A stretch of DNA of 8,624 nt from Solirubrobacterales bacterium (GTDB lineage: Bacteria; Actinomycetota; Thermoleophilia; Solirubrobacterales; Solirubrobacteraceae), in contig JACDAP010000607.1 in NCBI GenBank assembly GCA_013695395.1, forward strand, positions 1 to 8,624, written 5' to 3'. The notes under the pieces are model-generated. The model was not told the DNA's origin, made no database searches, and worked only from the letters and a program-made list of their open reading frames with translations. The position numbers and the translations under genes are program-made. Shown here piece by piece: positions 1 to 6,634 of this stretch; position 1 is the first letter of the stretch; the number at the start of each line of letters is the position of its first letter.

Positions 1-209
1 CCTCCCAGCTCGCGCTCGCGTGGGTGATGGCGCAGGGCGAGCACGTCGTCCCGATCCCGGGGACCAAGCGCGTGAGGTACCTGGAGGAGAACGCTGCGGC
101 GGCCGAGATCGAGCTCGCCCCCGAGGAGCTCACGGGCATCGCCGACGCCCTCCCCGAGCCCGAGGGCGAGCGCTACGACGCGACCGGGATGCGACTGGTC
201 AATGGCTGA
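1..209 (+). CDS. Aldo/keto reductase, C-terminal fragment (5' end outside window)
   Basis: This is the last about 68 residues of an NADPH-dependent aldo/keto reductase, read in the frame starting at base 3. Visible family signatures are SQLALAWVMAQG, then VVPIPGTKR, then YLEENAAAAEIEL and a closing ERYDATGMRLVNG. In this family the PIPGTKR stretch lies at the end of the (beta/alpha)8 barrel and contacts the 2'-phosphate side of NADPH, and the following helix begins YLEEN. The tail strongly resembles cytosolic AKR13-type reductases of small aldehydes and ketones, but the catalytic Asp-Tyr-Lys-His region lies upstream and cannot be checked. The TGA stop lies inside the start of the next gene (8-base overlap, ATGGCTGA), so the two are probably co-translated. 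The substrate is unknown. Confidence 0.9.
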   Translation, partial: SQLALAWVMAQGEHVVPIPGTKRVRYLEENAAAAEIELAPEELTGIADALPEPEGERYDATGMRLVNG

Positions 210-579
210 CTCGGGCCGATACGTTCCGGCCCTGCTCGCCGCCCTGCTGCTCGCCGGCTGCGGCGACGACGGCGACGAGCCGCTGGTGAGCGTCCTGCCC
301 GGGACGGGACCGACCGCGAGCTCCTCGACGCCCGGCCCGACCTTGGGTCCCGACCGGCTCCGCGAGTGCGTCCGCACGACCCGCGAGAAGGCGCGGGGGC
401 TGCGGCTCGCAGGCCGGACGGAAGCCGCCGCGGCGGCCAGGCTCAACCGCGAGGGGCTCGGCATGCGAGTCACCCGCCGCGACGGCGAGGCCCTCGTCGT
501 GACGATGGACCTCCGCTGCGACCGGGTGAACGTCGCCGTCGAGGACGGTCAGGTCGTCCGGGTCGTCAAGGTCGGATGA
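202..579 (+). CDS. Lipoprotein with potato-inhibitor-I / I78-like protease inhibitor domain
   Basis: A 125-residue protein predicted to be secreted and lipid-anchored. A short N-terminus and hydrophobic segment (residues 8-19) end in the lipobox LAGC, with C20 as the lipidated cysteine. A Gly/Asp/Ser/Thr/Pro-rich linker follows to about residue 50. Residues 51-125 resemble small serine-protease inhibitors of MEROPS families I13 (potato inhibitor I) and I78. The main signature is VVTMDLRCDRVNV (99-111), followed by a Gly-containing turn, hydrophobic strands and a terminal KVG. By analogy with barley CI-2 the scissile bond would be M102-D103, with R105/R108 bracing the loop. C56 and C106 could form the disulfide known in the pumpkin inhibitor CMTI-V; I78 proteins usually use a C-terminal cysteine instead, absent here. 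The ATG overlaps the reductase stop by 8 bases, implying translational coupling. The lipoprotein call is firm; the inhibitor role rests on motif recognition. Confidence 0.72.
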   Translation: MADSGRYVPALLAALLLAGCGDDGDEPLVSVLPGTGPTASSSTPGPTLGPDRLRECVRTTREKARGLRLAGRTEAAAAARLNREGLGMRVTRRDGEALVVTMDLRCDRVNVAVEDGQVVRVVKVG

Positions 580-610
580 CCGGGCCTCCCGCTCGCGTCG
601 TGGCCACCTG

Positions 611-616
611 AAAGGA
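611..616 (+). promoter_or_regulatory. Shine-Dalgarno site for the beta-phosphoglucomutase gene
   Basis: The sequence AAAGGA lies 7 bases before the ATG at 624 and fixes that start. It is the clearest ribosome binding site in the window. Most other starts here are coupled to an upstream stop or appear leaderless. Confidence 0.6.
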
Positions 617-623
617 TCACGAG

Positions 624-1361
624 ATGGCCGAGCTCAAGCTGCCCGACGGCATCAAGGCGTGTCTCTTCGACATGGACGGGGTGCTCACCCGGACCGCGTC
701 GGTGCACGCCAAGGCGTGGAAGGAGGCCTTCGACGCGTTTCTGAAGCGCCGCGACGGCGACGGATTCACGCCCTTCGACATCGAGCAGGACTACACCGCC
801 CACGTCGACGGCAAGCCGCGCGAGGACGGGGTGCGGGACTTCCTCGCTTCGCGGGACATCGACCTGCCGGAGGGTTCCGCGAGCGACGAGGCGGATGCCG
901 ACACGGTCACCGGCATCGGCAACGCCAAGAACGAGAAGCTGCTCGAGGTGCTCGAGCGCGACGGCGTCGACGTCTTCGAGCCGTCGATCGACTTCGTGCG
1001 GGCGGCCCGTGAGAACGGGCTGCGCACCGCGGTGGTCTCCTCGAGCAAGAACACCGTCGCCGCGCTGGAAGCCGCGGGCATCCTCGACCTCTTCGAGGCC
1101 CGGGTCGACGGGAACACGCTCAACGAGGAGTCGATCCGCGGCAAGCCGGCGCCCGACGCGTTCCTGCTGGCCGCCGAGCGGCTCGGCGTCGCCGCGAGCG
1201 CGACGGCCGTATTCGAGGACGCGATCAGCGGCGTGGAGGCCGGCCGGGCCGGGAACTTCGGCTACGTGGTCGGCGTCGACCAGGCCGGGCAGGCCGACGC
1301 ACTACGCGAACACGGGGCGGACATCGTCGTGACCGAGGACCTCGGGGAGCTGATGGCGTGA
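624..1361 (+). CDS. Beta-phosphoglucomutase family HAD hydrolase
   Basis: A 245-residue cytosolic HAD-superfamily enzyme, predicted to interconvert beta-D-glucose 1-phosphate and glucose 6-phosphate. Motif I is DMDGVLT, with D16 as the phosphorylated nucleophile and D18 as the general acid/base. Motif II is SSSKN (139-143), motif III is K174 in GKPAPD, and motif IV is FEDAISG with the Mg-binding E198 and D199. The helical cap (about 24-100) carries H28 and the VDGKPRED segment (61-68). R66 there matches the substrate-phosphate-binding Arg of Lactococcus beta-PGM (R49), which favours a mutase over a plain phosphatase. The stop overlaps the start of the GH65 gene (GTGA). The order and sequences recall the Mycobacterium tuberculosis pair Rv3400-Rv3401. 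A generic sugar phosphatase is a less likely alternative. Confidence 0.9.
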   Translation: MAELKLPDGIKACLFDMDGVLTRTASVHAKAWKEAFDAFLKRRDGDGFTPFDIEQDYTAHVDGKPREDGVRDFLASRDIDLPEGSASDEADADTVTGIGNAKNEKLLEVLERDGVDVFEPSIDFVRAARENGLRTAVVSSSKNTVAALEAAGILDLFEARVDGNTLNEESIRGKPAPDAFLLAAERLGVAASATAVFEDAISGVEAGRAGNFGYVVGVDQAGQADALREHGADIVVTEDLGELMA

Positions 1362-3763
1362 GCAGCGGGTCGCTCGACAACGTGGGCACGAGCGCCGACG
1401 GGAAGATGCGCGCGGTCGGCGACGACCACTGGCCCATCGAGGAGTGGTGCATCCGCGAGCCCGAGCTCGACCTCGACCAGCTGGCGCGCGCAGAGTCCAT
1501 CTTCGCCCTCTCCAACGGCCACCTCGGCCTGCGCGGCAACCTCGACGAGGGCGAGCCGCGCGGCATCAGCGGCACCTACGTCAACGGCTTCTACGAGTCC
1601 TACCCGCTCGAGTACGGGGAGTCCGGCTACGGCTTCGCGGAGGACGGCCAGTCGGTCGTCAACGTGCAGGACGGCAAGGTCATCCACCTGATGCTCGAGG
1701 ACGAGCCGGTGGACGTGCTGCGCGGCGAGGTGCTCGCGCACGAGCGCGTCCTCGACTTCCGCACCGGGACGCTCGACCGCTCGATGCACTACCGCTCCAC
1801 CTACGGGCGCGAGGTGAAGATCCGCACGCGCCGCCTGGTCTCCTTCGTGCAGCGCTCGGTCGCCGCGATCGAGTACGAGATCGAGGCCGTCAACGCGCCG
1901 ATGCGGGTCGCACTGCAGTCGAACCTGCTCGCGAACATGGCCACGACCGCCGAGGGCGACGACCCCCGCAAGGGCAAGGACCTCGGCGCCGTCCTCGAGC
2001 CGCGCTTCGCCCAGGGGCACGAGCTGCGCGCCGTGCTCGTCCATTCCACACCCGCCAGCCTGCTGACCTGCGCTTCCGGCATGGAGCACGTGATCGACGA
2101 GAACGGCCAGGAGCTGCACACCGACGTCTACGTCGAGGACGACAAGGCGCGGGTGACGATCTCCGCCGAGCTCGAGCCCGGCCAGCCGCTTCGCTTCGTG
2201 AAGTTCATGGCCTACCACTGGAGCTCACGCCAGTCACCGGAGTTCCTCCGCGATCAGGTCGCCGCCAGCCTGGCCAACGCCTGTGCCGAGGGCTGGGACG
2301 GGCTCCTGAAGGATCAGAAGAAGACGCTCGACTGGTTCTGGTCGCGCGCGGACGTGACGGTCGATGGCGACCCCGCGGTACAGCAGGCGCTCCGCTTCTC
2401 GCTCTTCCACCTCTTCCAGGCGGGCGCGCGGATCGAGGGCCGGGCGATCCCCGCCAAGGGCCTGACCGGGCCCGGTTACGACGGCCACGCCTTCTGGGAC
2501 ACCGAGACCTTCGTACTGCCCGTGCTCACCTACGTGTTGCCGGACGTGGTCCGGCACGCACTGCTCTGGCGCCACTCGATCCTGCCGATGGCCGACGCGC
2601 GCTCCGAGCTCTTCGGCATGGAGGGCGCGCTCATGCCCTGGCGCACGATCCGCGGCCAGGAATGCTCCGGGTACTGGCCGGCGGGCTCGGCCGCGCTCCA
2701 CATCAACGGCGACATCGCCGACGCGGTGCGCCGCTACGTCGACGCGACCGGCGACGACGACTTCGAGGGTGCCGAGGGCGGAGAGCTGCTCGTCGCGACC
2801 GCGCGGCTGTGGATGAGCGCCGGGTGCTACGACCGCGACAGCGTCTTCCGCATCGACGGCGTCACGGGGCCGGACGAGTACTCGGCCCTGGTCGACAACA
2901 ACGTCTTCACGAACCTCGGAGCCCGAGCGAACCTCCGGGCGGCGGCCGTCGCCGTCGAGCACCACGCGAAGCTCGCCCAGCGGCTCGAGGTGAGCCCGGA
3001 GGAGGCGCAGCAGTGGCGCGCAGCAGCGCACGCGATGTACATCCCCTACGACGAGGCCGTGGGGATCCACCCGCAGGATCAGGACTTCCTGCTGCACCAG
3101 CCGTGGGACTTCGAGGCGACGAGCCCGGAGGAGTACCCGCTGCTGCTGCACTTCCCCTACTTCCAGCTCTACCGCACGCAGGTCATCAAGCAGGCCGACC
3201 TCGTGCTGGCGATGCATCTCTACGGGGAGGAGTTCACGCCCGAGCAGAAGCGGCGCAACTTCGACTACTACGAGGGGCTCACGGTCCGCGACTCCTCGCT
3301 CTCGGCGTGCACCCAGGCGATCATGGCCGCCGAGGTCGGGCACATGGAGCTCGCGCACGACTACCTGCGCGAGGCGGCCTTCGTCGACCTGCACAACCTG
3401 CACCACAACACCGGCGACGGCCTGCACATCGCCTCGCTGGCCGGCGCGGTGATGGCGGTCACCAACGGGTACGGCGGGATGCGGGATTCCGGCGGAAGGA
3501 TCCGCTTCTGCCCGCGGCTGCCGCGTGGGGTCGGCGAGGTGAGCTTCGCGGTCTGCATCCGCGGCTCGCTGCTGCGCGTGACGATCGACCAGGAGCAGGC
3601 CCGCTACCAGATCGAGGAGGGCGCGCCGCTCGACTTCACCCACTGGGGCGAGGAGGTGCACGTGACCAAGAGCAAGCCGGTCACGCTGCCCACGCCGGAG
3701 GTCGAGGATCTGCCCCGCCCGGCCCAGCCCGCCGGGCGTGAGCCCGTGCGACACACCGGCTAG
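1358..3763 (+). CDS. Glycoside hydrolase family 65 disaccharide phosphorylase
   Basis: An 801-residue cytosolic GH65 protein, complete for the family (about 750-800). It has an N-terminal beta-sandwich (about 25-290; LSNGHLGLRGNLDEG at 51-65), a linker helix, the (alpha/alpha)6 catalytic barrel (about 335-705) and a small C-terminal beta domain. Barrel landmarks are AFWDTE (378-383), GVTGPDEY with E507 as the expected general acid, KQAD (611-614), RDSSLSACTQA (644-654) and DGLHIASLAG (687-696). H690 and the SSLS loop fit the phosphate site, so I favour phosphorolysis over hydrolysis. The enzyme would split an alpha-glucosidic disaccharide (trehalose, maltose, kojibiose or nigerose cannot be told apart) into glucose and beta-glucose 1-phosphate, the substrate of the coupled upstream enzyme. 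The GTG start gives a 4-base overlap; an in-frame ATG at 1406 (residue 17) would also keep all conserved sequence. Overall similarity to M. tuberculosis Rv3401 is strong, down to the C-terminal GREPV. Confidence 0.92.
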   Translation: MSSGSLDNVGTSADGKMRAVGDDHWPIEEWCIREPELDLDQLARAESIFALSNGHLGLRGNLDEGEPRGISGTYVNGFYESYPLEYGESGYGFAEDGQSVVNVQDGKVIHLMLEDEPVDVLRGEVLAHERVLDFRTGTLDRSMHYRSTYGREVKIRTRRLVSFVQRSVAAIEYEIEAVNAPMRVALQSNLLANMATTAEGDDPRKGKDLGAVLEPRFAQGHELRAVLVHSTPASLLTCASGMEHVIDENGQELHTDVYVEDDKARVTISAELEPGQPLRFVKFMAYHWSSRQSPEFLRDQVAASLANACAEGWDGLLKDQKKTLDWFWSRADVTVDGDPAVQQALRFSLFHLFQAGARIEGRAIPAKGLTGPGYDGHAFWDTETFVLPVLTYVLPDVVRHALLWRHSILPMADARSELFGMEGALMPWRTIRGQECSGYWPAGSAALHINGDIADAVRRYVDATGDDDFEGAEGGELLVATARLWMSAGCYDRDSVFRIDGVTGPDEYSALVDNNVFTNLGARANLRAAAVAVEHHAKLAQRLEVSPEEAQQWRAAAHAMYIPYDEAVGIHPQDQDFLLHQPWDFEATSPEEYPLLLHFPYFQLYRTQVIKQADLVLAMHLYGEEFTPEQKRRNFDYYEGLTVRDSSLSACTQAIMAAEVGHMELAHDYLREAAFVDLHNLHHNTGDGLHIASLAGAVMAVTNGYGGMRDSGGRIRFCPRLPRGVGEVSFAVCIRGSLLRVTIDQEQARYQIEEGAPLDFTHWGEEVHVTKSKPVTLPTPEVEDLPRPAQPAGREPVRHTG

Positions 3764-3772
3764 GTTCTGGTC
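3738..3772 (+). promoter_or_regulatory. Possible leaderless promoter of clpP
   Basis: TAGGTT (3761-3766) fits a TAnnnT -10 box and sits exactly 6 bases before the clpP ATG. Transcription would therefore begin at or next to the start codon. A weak -35 candidate, GTGAGC, lies 17 bases upstream at 3738-3743, inside the end of the GH65 gene. There is no purine-rich Shine-Dalgarno sequence. The -10 box includes the GH65 stop codon TAG. Confidence 0.45.
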
Positions 3773-4354
3773 ATGCCTCTCGTGCCGATGGTCATCGAGC
3801 GCTCCGCCCGTGGAGAGCGTGAGTTCGACATCTTCTCCCGCCTGCTCAACGAGCGGATCATCTTCCTCGGCTCGCCGGTGGACGACCAGGTCGCGAACCT
3901 CATCGTGGCGCAGCTGCTGCACCTCGAGAGCTCTGATCCGGACAAGGACATCTCGATCTACATCAACACGCCCGGCGGCTCGATCACCGCGGGCCTCGCG
4001 GTGTACGACACGATGAACTTCATCAAGCCCGACGTGGCGACGATCTGCTGCGGGATCGCCATGTCGATGGGCTCGCTCCTCCTCGCGGCCGGCGCGCCGG
4101 GCAAGCGGATGGCGCTGCCGAACTCCCGCATCCTCATCCACCAGCCGTCCGCCGGGTTCGAGGGGCAGTCGAGCGACATCGAGATCCATGCGCGCGAGGT
4201 CCTCAAGACCCGCAAGCGTGTCGACGAGATCTACGCGAAGCACACGGGCCGCCCGGAGGAGGAGGTCCACAAGGCGATGGAGCGTGACCGCTTCTTCAAG
4301 TCCGACGAGGCGCAGGAGTGGGGCCTCATCGACCGGGTGCTGCACTCGCACTGA
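3773..4354 (+). CDS. clpP: ATP-dependent Clp protease proteolytic subunit (ClpP)
   Basis: A complete 193-residue ClpP, the serine peptidase that forms double heptameric barrels and degrades proteins fed by ClpX or ClpC unfoldases. The catalytic triad is intact: S98 in GIAMSMGS, H123 in ILIHQP and D172 in ERDRF. The N-terminal axial-loop and fold sequence [19 protein letters not shown], the YINTPGGS oxyanion strand and the [10 protein letters not shown] handle-helix region are also present. The nucleophile strand reads GIAMSMGS where GMAASMGA is usual, a mild divergence, and ICC precedes it. No clpX, trigger factor or second clpP is adjacent. Actinobacteria commonly carry two or more clpP genes, so this may be a stand-alone paralogue. 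It starts 9 bases after the GH65 stop, probably from its own leaderless promoter, although readthrough from the sugar operon is also possible. Confidence 0.95.
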   Translation: MPLVPMVIERSARGEREFDIFSRLLNERIIFLGSPVDDQVANLIVAQLLHLESSDPDKDISIYINTPGGSITAGLAVYDTMNFIKPDVATICCGIAMSMGSLLLAAGAPGKRMALPNSRILIHQPSAGFEGQSSDIEIHAREVLKTRKRVDEIYAKHTGRPEEEVHKAMERDRFFKSDEAQEWGLIDRVLHSH

Positions 4355-4378
4355 GCGGGGACCGCCGCCCCGGGGCCG
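4355..4378. terminator. Short GC hairpin between convergent clpP and tetR genes
   Basis: The 24-base gap between the clpP stop and the tetR stop can fold as CGGGG (4356-4360) with CCCCG (4368-4372) around a 7-base loop. A competing outer pairing is AGCGG (4354-4358) with CCGCT (4376-4380). Neither strand has a following T-run. A weak bidirectional terminator is plausible from position alone; the sequence evidence is thin. Confidence 0.3.
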
Positions 4379-5092
4379 CTACTCCGGGGAGACGATCCGC
4401 ACGAGCCGGGCGCGGGCGTTGCCGTGCGCGTCCCGCCAGGCGGGATCGACGAGGCCTTCGACCACGAGGCGCAGGCCGGTCTGAATCGTGGCGTCGATCT
4501 CAGATTCGGTGAGCGCCAGGCGATCGTTGCGCAGGCCGAGGGCGACCACGCCGTTCCAGGCGCTCCAGAGGAAGCGGGAGAGGTGGTGGGCGTCGAGCTC
4601 CGGGCGGATCTCCCTGGCGTCGATCGCCTCCTGGATCTTCTCCCGGAAGCTGTCGATGATCGCCTCGAGGTCGGTCGTGATCCGCGCCGCGAGCTCGTCG
4701 TCGCCGATCACCGGGCCGGCCTCCACGCCGTCGAAGGCGAGGAAGCGGAAGGCGCCGGGATGCTCGAGGTGGAAGCGCAGGTATCCCTCCCCGGCGCCCA
4801 TCACCTGCTCGAGCGGGGTCGCCCCGGCCGCGTAGGCGGCGGCCATGTAGCGGCCGAAGAGCTCGACGGCCCGCTCGGCCAGCGCGTGGTAGAGACCGTC
4901 CTTGTCGCCGAAGTGGTTGTAGATCGAGCCGACGCTGACGTCGGCGGCCTCGGCGACGGCCTCCATGCGGGTGCCGCGGTACCCGTCGATGCGGATGGCA
5001 CGTTCGGCGGCGTCGAGGATGGCGGCGCGGGTGCGGGCCGCGCGGCGGGCGCCCCGGGCGGGGGCTGCGGTTTCAGTTGGAAGAGGATTCAT
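4379..5092 (-). CDS. TetR/AcrR-family transcriptional regulator
   Basis: A 237-residue repressor-type DNA-binding protein. The N-terminal three-helix TetR domain spans about residues 17-71: RTRAAILDAAERAI is helix 1, and the helix-turn-helix is MEAVAEAADVSVGSIYNHFG (43-62), followed by the typical DKDGLYHAL. Residues 72-237 are an all-helical ligand-binding and dimerisation domain of unknown ligand. I chose ATG at 5092 because an earlier in-frame TTG at 5110 would put the start inside the probable operator and upstream of a TACGTT -10 box. The gene is divergent from the FAD oxidoreductase across 48 bp that hold a palindrome overlapping both promoters, so it most likely represses both itself and that operon, with induction by a small molecule related to the oxidoreductase substrate. 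It converges on clpP with a 24-bp gap and is probably unrelated to it. Confidence 0.93.
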   Translation of the reverse strand: MNPLPTETAAPARGARRAARTRAAILDAAERAIRIDGYRGTRMEAVAEAADVSVGSIYNHFGDKDGLYHALAERAVELFGRYMAAAYAAGATPLEQVMGAGEGYLRFHLEHPGAFRFLAFDGVEAGPVIGDDELAARITTDLEAIIDSFREKIQEAIDAREIRPELDAHHLSRFLWSAWNGVVALGLRNDRLALTESEIDATIQTGLRLVVEGLVDPAWRDAHGNARARLVRIVSPE

Positions 5093-5094
5093 GT

Positions 5095-5110
5095 TTGAAC
5101 GTACTTGCAA
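5095..5110. promoter_or_regulatory. Predicted TetR operator palindrome
   Basis: TTGAACGTACTTGCAA is an imperfect 16-bp palindrome centred on GTAC; 12 of 16 positions agree with its own reverse complement. It begins 2 bases from the tetR start codon, covers the tetR -10 candidate (5098-5103, minus strand) and contains the -35 candidate of the divergent oxidoreductase gene (5105-5110). Size, symmetry and position are those expected of an autoregulatory TetR-family site. Binding itself is inferred. Confidence 0.55.
5098..5103 (-). promoter_or_regulatory. Predicted -10 box of the tetR promoter
   Basis: On the minus strand TACGTT (TAnnnT) is followed by 5 bases and then the tetR ATG at 5092, implying a leaderless or nearly leaderless message. 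It lies within the operator palindrome. I found no convincing -35 element at the expected distance. Confidence 0.4.
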
Positions 5111-5140
5111 CTATACCCCAGACCTGGATACGCTCGCACC
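5105..5140 (+). promoter_or_regulatory. Predicted leaderless promoter of the FAD oxidoreductase operon
   Basis: TTGCAA (5105-5110) as -35 and TACGCT (5129-5134) as -10 are separated by 18 bases. CGCACC (6 bases) then precedes the ATG at 5141. There is no Shine-Dalgarno sequence. The -35 element falls within the TetR palindrome, so repressor binding would block RNA polymerase. Confidence 0.5.
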
Positions 5141-6634
5141 ATGTCCCCACACGACGTCGTCATCATCGGAGCCCGCTGCGCCGGCGCGACCGCCGCCGCC
5201 GAGCTCGCCCGCAGCGGCCACGACGTGGTCGTCCTCGACAAGGCGAGCTTCCCCTCCGACACCCTCTCCACGCACGTCCTGTTCGGCGGCGGGATCGAGG
5301 AGCTCAAGCACATGGGCGCCTACGAGAAGGTGCTGGCCCACGACCCGTCCTACATGCGCGACCTCGAGATCCACTTCGACGGGAAGGTCAGCGTCCACGA
5401 GTCATGGGGCGCCAGCGGCGGGACCGACTACGTCATGTGCATCCCGCGCCCGATCCAGGACGCGATCCTCGTGGAGACCGCTCGCGAGCACGGGGCCGAC
5501 GTGCGCGAGGGCTGGGAGTTCCTGGACGTGCTCTGGCGGGGCGGCCGGGTCTGCGGGGTGCGGGCCAAGGATGCCGACGGCGAGATCCGGGAGCTGCACG
5601 CGAAGCTCGTGATCGGGGCGGACGGACGGAAGTCGACGGTCGCCGCTCGCGTCGGTGCCTGGCGTCCCTACCGGTCGTCGAAGAACGGACGCGGCCTCGT
5701 GTTCCGCTACCTCGACGACCCGCTCGTGGACACGCGGTTGAACCAGACGCTCTCCCAGTGGCGCGACGGTGACTCGTTCTGCATGGTCTTCCCGAGCGCG
5801 CCGAAGCCGCGGACGATCGCCCTGGTGATGGGGCCGGCCAGTGACGTGGCCCGGGCCCGCAAGGACCCCGACGGCGTGTGGGACGAGTTCCTGCGCCGTC
5901 ACCCCGGTTTCGCCGAGCGGATCGCCGGGGCGGAGAACCTGTCGAAGCTGCGGTCCACCGCCGACGTACCCGCCTTCTTCCGACCGGCCAGCGGACCCGG
6001 CTGGGCGCTCGCCGGGGACGCCGGGCATTTCAAGGACCCGGTGATCGGCAACGGGCAGCGCGACGCGATGTGGATGGGGCGCTCGCTCGGGGCTCGCGCG
6101 GCGGCGGCGATCGGGGACCCCGCGCAGCTCGACGCGGCGCTGCGCCGGTGGGAGCAGGAGCGCGACGAGGAGTGCCTGTCGGTCTACCACTTCGCGAACT
6201 CGGAGACGCGGATCCAGCCGCAGTCGCCGGTGCTCGTGGAGCTCGCCCGGCGCGCGGAGGGGCGCCACGGCCCGGACCTCGGCGACATCTTCCAGCGGGT
6301 GCGCTCCCAGCAGGAGGTGCTCCCGCTCTCCCGGATGGCCAGCGGGTTCGCGGGCGCCCTCGCGCACGACGTCCGGCGCGAGCGCCGGGCGCTGCCGGCG
6401 ACGTTGCGCGGGGGGCTGGCCGACCTGTGGACCGACCTGCAGGTGCGGGCGGAGGCGCGCGCGAAGCGCTTCCGCTCGACGCGCCGGGTCTGGGGCTCCG
6501 AGCACCCGGGGGTCGAGTGGCCGGAGCCGCCGAGGCGTCCGGCCCTGCACCTCGCCGCGGCGGTGGAGCAGGCGTCCGAGGCCGCGCCCCCTGAGCTTCG
6601 TGTGGTCGCCACGGCACCGGCGGTGACGGCATGA
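5141..6634 (+). CDS. FAD-dependent oxidoreductase/monooxygenase (geranylgeranyl-reductase-like flavoprotein)
   Basis: A 497-residue flavoprotein. The N-terminal Rossmann motif is VVIIGARCAGATAAAELA (residues 6-23), ending with the ribose-binding acid in VVVLD (D33). The second Gly of GxGxxG is Arg12, as in many members of this actinobacterial family. PSDTLSTH (38-45) is also typical. The GADG motif (159-162) and the C-terminal FAD-ribityl motif LAGDAGHFKDPVIGNG (290-305) complete the FAD fold of the PF01494/geranylgeranyl-reductase superfamily. The substrate is unknown; aromatic hydroxylation or reduction of an isoprenoid-like chain are both compatible. The C-terminal 100 residues are Arg/Ala-rich and less conserved. 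I start at ATG 5141 rather than TTG 5105, which lies in the operator. The last codons overlap the next gene (ATGA), so both form one TetR-controlled unit. Confidence 0.9.
   Translation: MSPHDVVIIGARCAGATAAAELARSGHDVVVLDKASFPSDTLSTHVLFGGGIEELKHMGAYEKVLAHDPSYMRDLEIHFDGKVSVHESWGASGGTDYVMCIPRPIQDAILVETAREHGADVREGWEFLDVLWRGGRVCGVRAKDADGEIRELHAKLVIGADGRKSTVAARVGAWRPYRSSKNGRGLVFRYLDDPLVDTRLNQTLSQWRDGDSFCMVFPSAPKPRTIALVMGPASDVARARKDPDGVWDEFLRRHPGFAERIAGAENLSKLRSTADVPAFFRPASGPGWALAGDAGHFKDPVIGNGQRDAMWMGRSLGARAAAAIGDPAQLDAALRRWEQERDEECLSVYHFANSETRIQPQSPVLVELARRAEGRHGPDLGDIFQRVRSQQEVLPLSRMASGFAGALAHDVRRERRALPATLRGGLADLWTDLQVRAEARAKRFRSTRRVWGSEHPGVEWPEPPRRPALHLAAAVEQASEAAPPELRVVATAPAVTA

Noticed and set aside
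580..623. Terminator or promoter between the lipoprotein and beta-PGM genes
   Set aside because: Apart from the ribosome binding site at 611-616 I see no stable hairpin or convincing -35/-10 pair.
1262..2218. A 318-residue minus-strand open frame
   Set aside because: It is antisense to the beta-PGM/GH65 pair, with a typical GC shadow composition and no recognisable domain.
1444..3741. A 765-residue plus-strand frame inside the GH65 gene
   Set aside because: It is Arg/Ala/Pro-rich out-of-frame translation of the GH65 gene with no motifs; the GH65 frame carries all catalytic signatures.
2234..4351. A 705-residue open frame on the minus strand opposite the GH65 and clpP genes
   Set aside because: It is antisense to two well-supported genes, has low-complexity Arg/Val/His/Asp-rich composition with no family motif, and is the usual mirror of GC-rich third positions.
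5093..5110. TTG start for tetR at 5110, adding six residues
   Set aside because: It would lie within the operator palindrome and upstream of the -10 box; the ATG at 5092 has a better-placed promoter and matches the usual TetR N-terminus.
5105..5140. TTG start for the FAD oxidoreductase at 5105, adding twelve residues
   Set aside because: The added residues have no family similarity and the codon overlaps the predicted -35 element; ATG 5141 places the Rossmann strand at the normal distance.
5402..6550. A 382-residue minus-strand open frame opposite the flavoenzyme
   Set aside because: Arg/His/Pro-rich antisense shadow of a gene with clear FAD motifs.
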